This document shows positions 4,728-5,578 of a DNA stretch of 5,578 nt, one piece after another. Where the stretch lies: the NCBI GenBank assembly GCA_003224075.1, contig QHYF01000150.1:1-5578 (forward strand). Direction: 5' to 3'. Source of the DNA: Acidobacteriota bacterium (GTDB lineage: Bacteria > Acidobacteriota > Terriglobia > Acidiferrales > UBA7541). The notes beneath the pieces were generated by a model, which was given only the letters and a program-made list of their open reading frames with translations, was not told the DNA's origin and searched no databases. Each line of letters begins with the position of its first letter. Positions within the stretch are counted from its first letter, which is position 1. The translations under genes were made by a program, and so were the position numbers.

Positions 4728-5578
4728 TCAGAGAGTTTTCGAAAAGAGCGGCTTGGCATCGAGCTTCTGTTTTTCGAGATAGGGATCGAAAACCATGGCG
4801 AGATTGCGAATGAAAATGCGGCCGAGCCAAGTGGCGCGGATCTCGTCGCGCTCCAGAAGCACGAGGCCATCCTGGCGGGAAGACTCAAGGTGGCGCAGCT
4901 CCTCCGCAAAATAGTGGTCAAAGTCTATGCCGAACTCGCGGGAAATTTCATCTTTGATTACGACCGTGTGGCAAAGCAGGCGGCTGATCACGGCGCGGCG
5001 CAAGCGATCCTCGTTCGAAAGCTGATAGCCGCGCATAGTGGCAAGGCCGCGCTCGCTGACGGCTTTTTGCCACGAGGGGATATCGCGATAGTTTTGCGCG
5101 TAAGCGTCCTGGATGCCGCTGATGGCGGTGATGCCCATGCCGTAGAGGTCGGCGCCGGCTTTGGTTGTGTAGCCCTGAAAATTGCGGTGCAGCGTGCGGT
5201 TCTGCTGGGAGACGGCCAGTTCGTCGCCGGGCTTCGCGAAGTGGTCCATGCCGATGTAGAGATAGCCGGCCTCGAGAAACTTGAGGAGCCCGGTGCGGAA
5301 AATTTCAAATTTTTCCATGCCTTCGGGAAGATGCGCGGCAAAAGAACCTTGCTGCTTTTTGAGCCAGGGAACGTGCGCATAGCTGAAGAGAGCGACGCGA
5401 TCCGGAGCGAGCTCAAGGATCTGGTCCACGGTGTGGGCAAAACGATCCGGCGCCTGGTAGGGGAGGCCGTAGATCAGGTCCACGTTAATGCTGTCAAAGC
5501 TGAGTTCGCGCGCGGCGAAGAGCAAGTCCCGCGTCATTTCGAAGGGCTGAATGCGGTGAACGGCTTTCTGAACATCGG
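4728..5578 (-). CDS. hemN: Oxygen-independent coproporphyrinogen III oxidase HemN, C-terminal part (runs off window)
   Basis: The last 282 residues of a radical SAM enzyme are present. It converts coproporphyrinogen III to protoporphyrinogen IX by two oxidative decarboxylations that consume two S-adenosylmethionine. The frame is open to the window edge, where it reads DVQKAVHRIQPFEMT, a conserved HemN segment, so the Met at 5537 is internal. Further signatures: SINVDLIYGLPYQ, FSYAHVPWLKKQQ, YIGMDHFA, RNFQGYTTKAGADLYGMG, AYAQN, RRAVISRLLCH, DFDHYFAEEL and IRNLAMVFDPYL. They distinguish true HemN from HemW-like paralogues, which lack the RNFQGYTT and C-terminal winged-helix regions. The missing N-terminal part, about 170-180 residues by family length, includes the CxxxCxxC iron-sulfur motif, so activity cannot be confirmed from this window. 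The TGA at 4728-4730 is followed by hemY in the same frame after 24 bases. Confidence 0.95.
   Translation of the reverse strand, partial: DVQKAVHRIQPFEMTRDLLFAARELSFDSINVDLIYGLPYQAPDRFAHTVDQILELAPDRVALFSYAHVPWLKKQQGSFAAHLPEGMEKFEIFRTGLLKFLEAGYLYIGMDHFAKPGDELAVSQQNRTLHRNFQGYTTKAGADLYGMGITAISGIQDAYAQNYRDIPSWQKAVSERGLATMRGYQLSNEDRLRRAVISRLLCHTVVIKDEISREFGIDFDHYFAEELRHLESSRQDGLVLLERDEIRATWLGRIFIRNLAMVFDPYLEKQKLDAKPLFSKTL

Overview
This window looks like a chromosomal segment of a moderately GC-rich environmental bacterium. I think Acidobacteriota (Terriglobia-like) is the best guess. The guess rests on three things: the heme gene pair, a small 'RYGLALE' type TPR protein, and an intergenic region full of short tandem repeats and small palindromes of the kind common in that group. 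A related phylum such as Verrucomicrobiota is not excluded.

Layout. Positions 1-113 hold only a GC-rich hairpin. Positions 114-1022 (minus) encode a 302-residue protein with one membrane segment, a long Ala/Gln/Lys coiled coil and a conserved C-terminal domain of unknown function. Positions 1023-2025 have no convincing gene. This stretch carries two hairpins, a good sigma70-type promoter on the plus strand with no gene behind it, a terminator-like hairpin, four short tandem arrays of 7- or 9-base units, and four copies of a 26-base repeat. Positions 2026-2196 (minus) hold the C-terminal remnant of a MacB-type ABC transporter ATPase. It is followed by two REP-like palindromes that share a CTACA tail.

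Positions 2403-2726 (minus) encode a small TPR protein, and 2793-3326 (plus) a divergent hotdog-fold acyl-CoA thioesterase. They share a 66-base promoter region containing a perfect palindrome. Positions 3336-4703 (minus, GTG start) encode a HemY-type protoporphyrinogen oxidase, and 4728-5578 (minus, running off the window) the C-terminal two thirds of HemN, the oxygen-independent coproporphyrinogen III oxidase.

How the genes work together. HemN and HemY catalyse consecutive steps, coproporphyrinogen III to protoporphyrinogen IX to protoporphyrin IX, and sit 24 bases apart as a co-transcribed pair. The thioesterase and TPR genes have no obvious link to heme. The membrane/coiled-coil gene stands alone beside the repeat-rich region and looks like accessory content. 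I see no CRISPR array, transposase, phage module or recognisable new defence system. The most unusual part is the repeat mosaic at 1386-1940, including a possible RNA of about 190 nt that starts at an orphan promoter.
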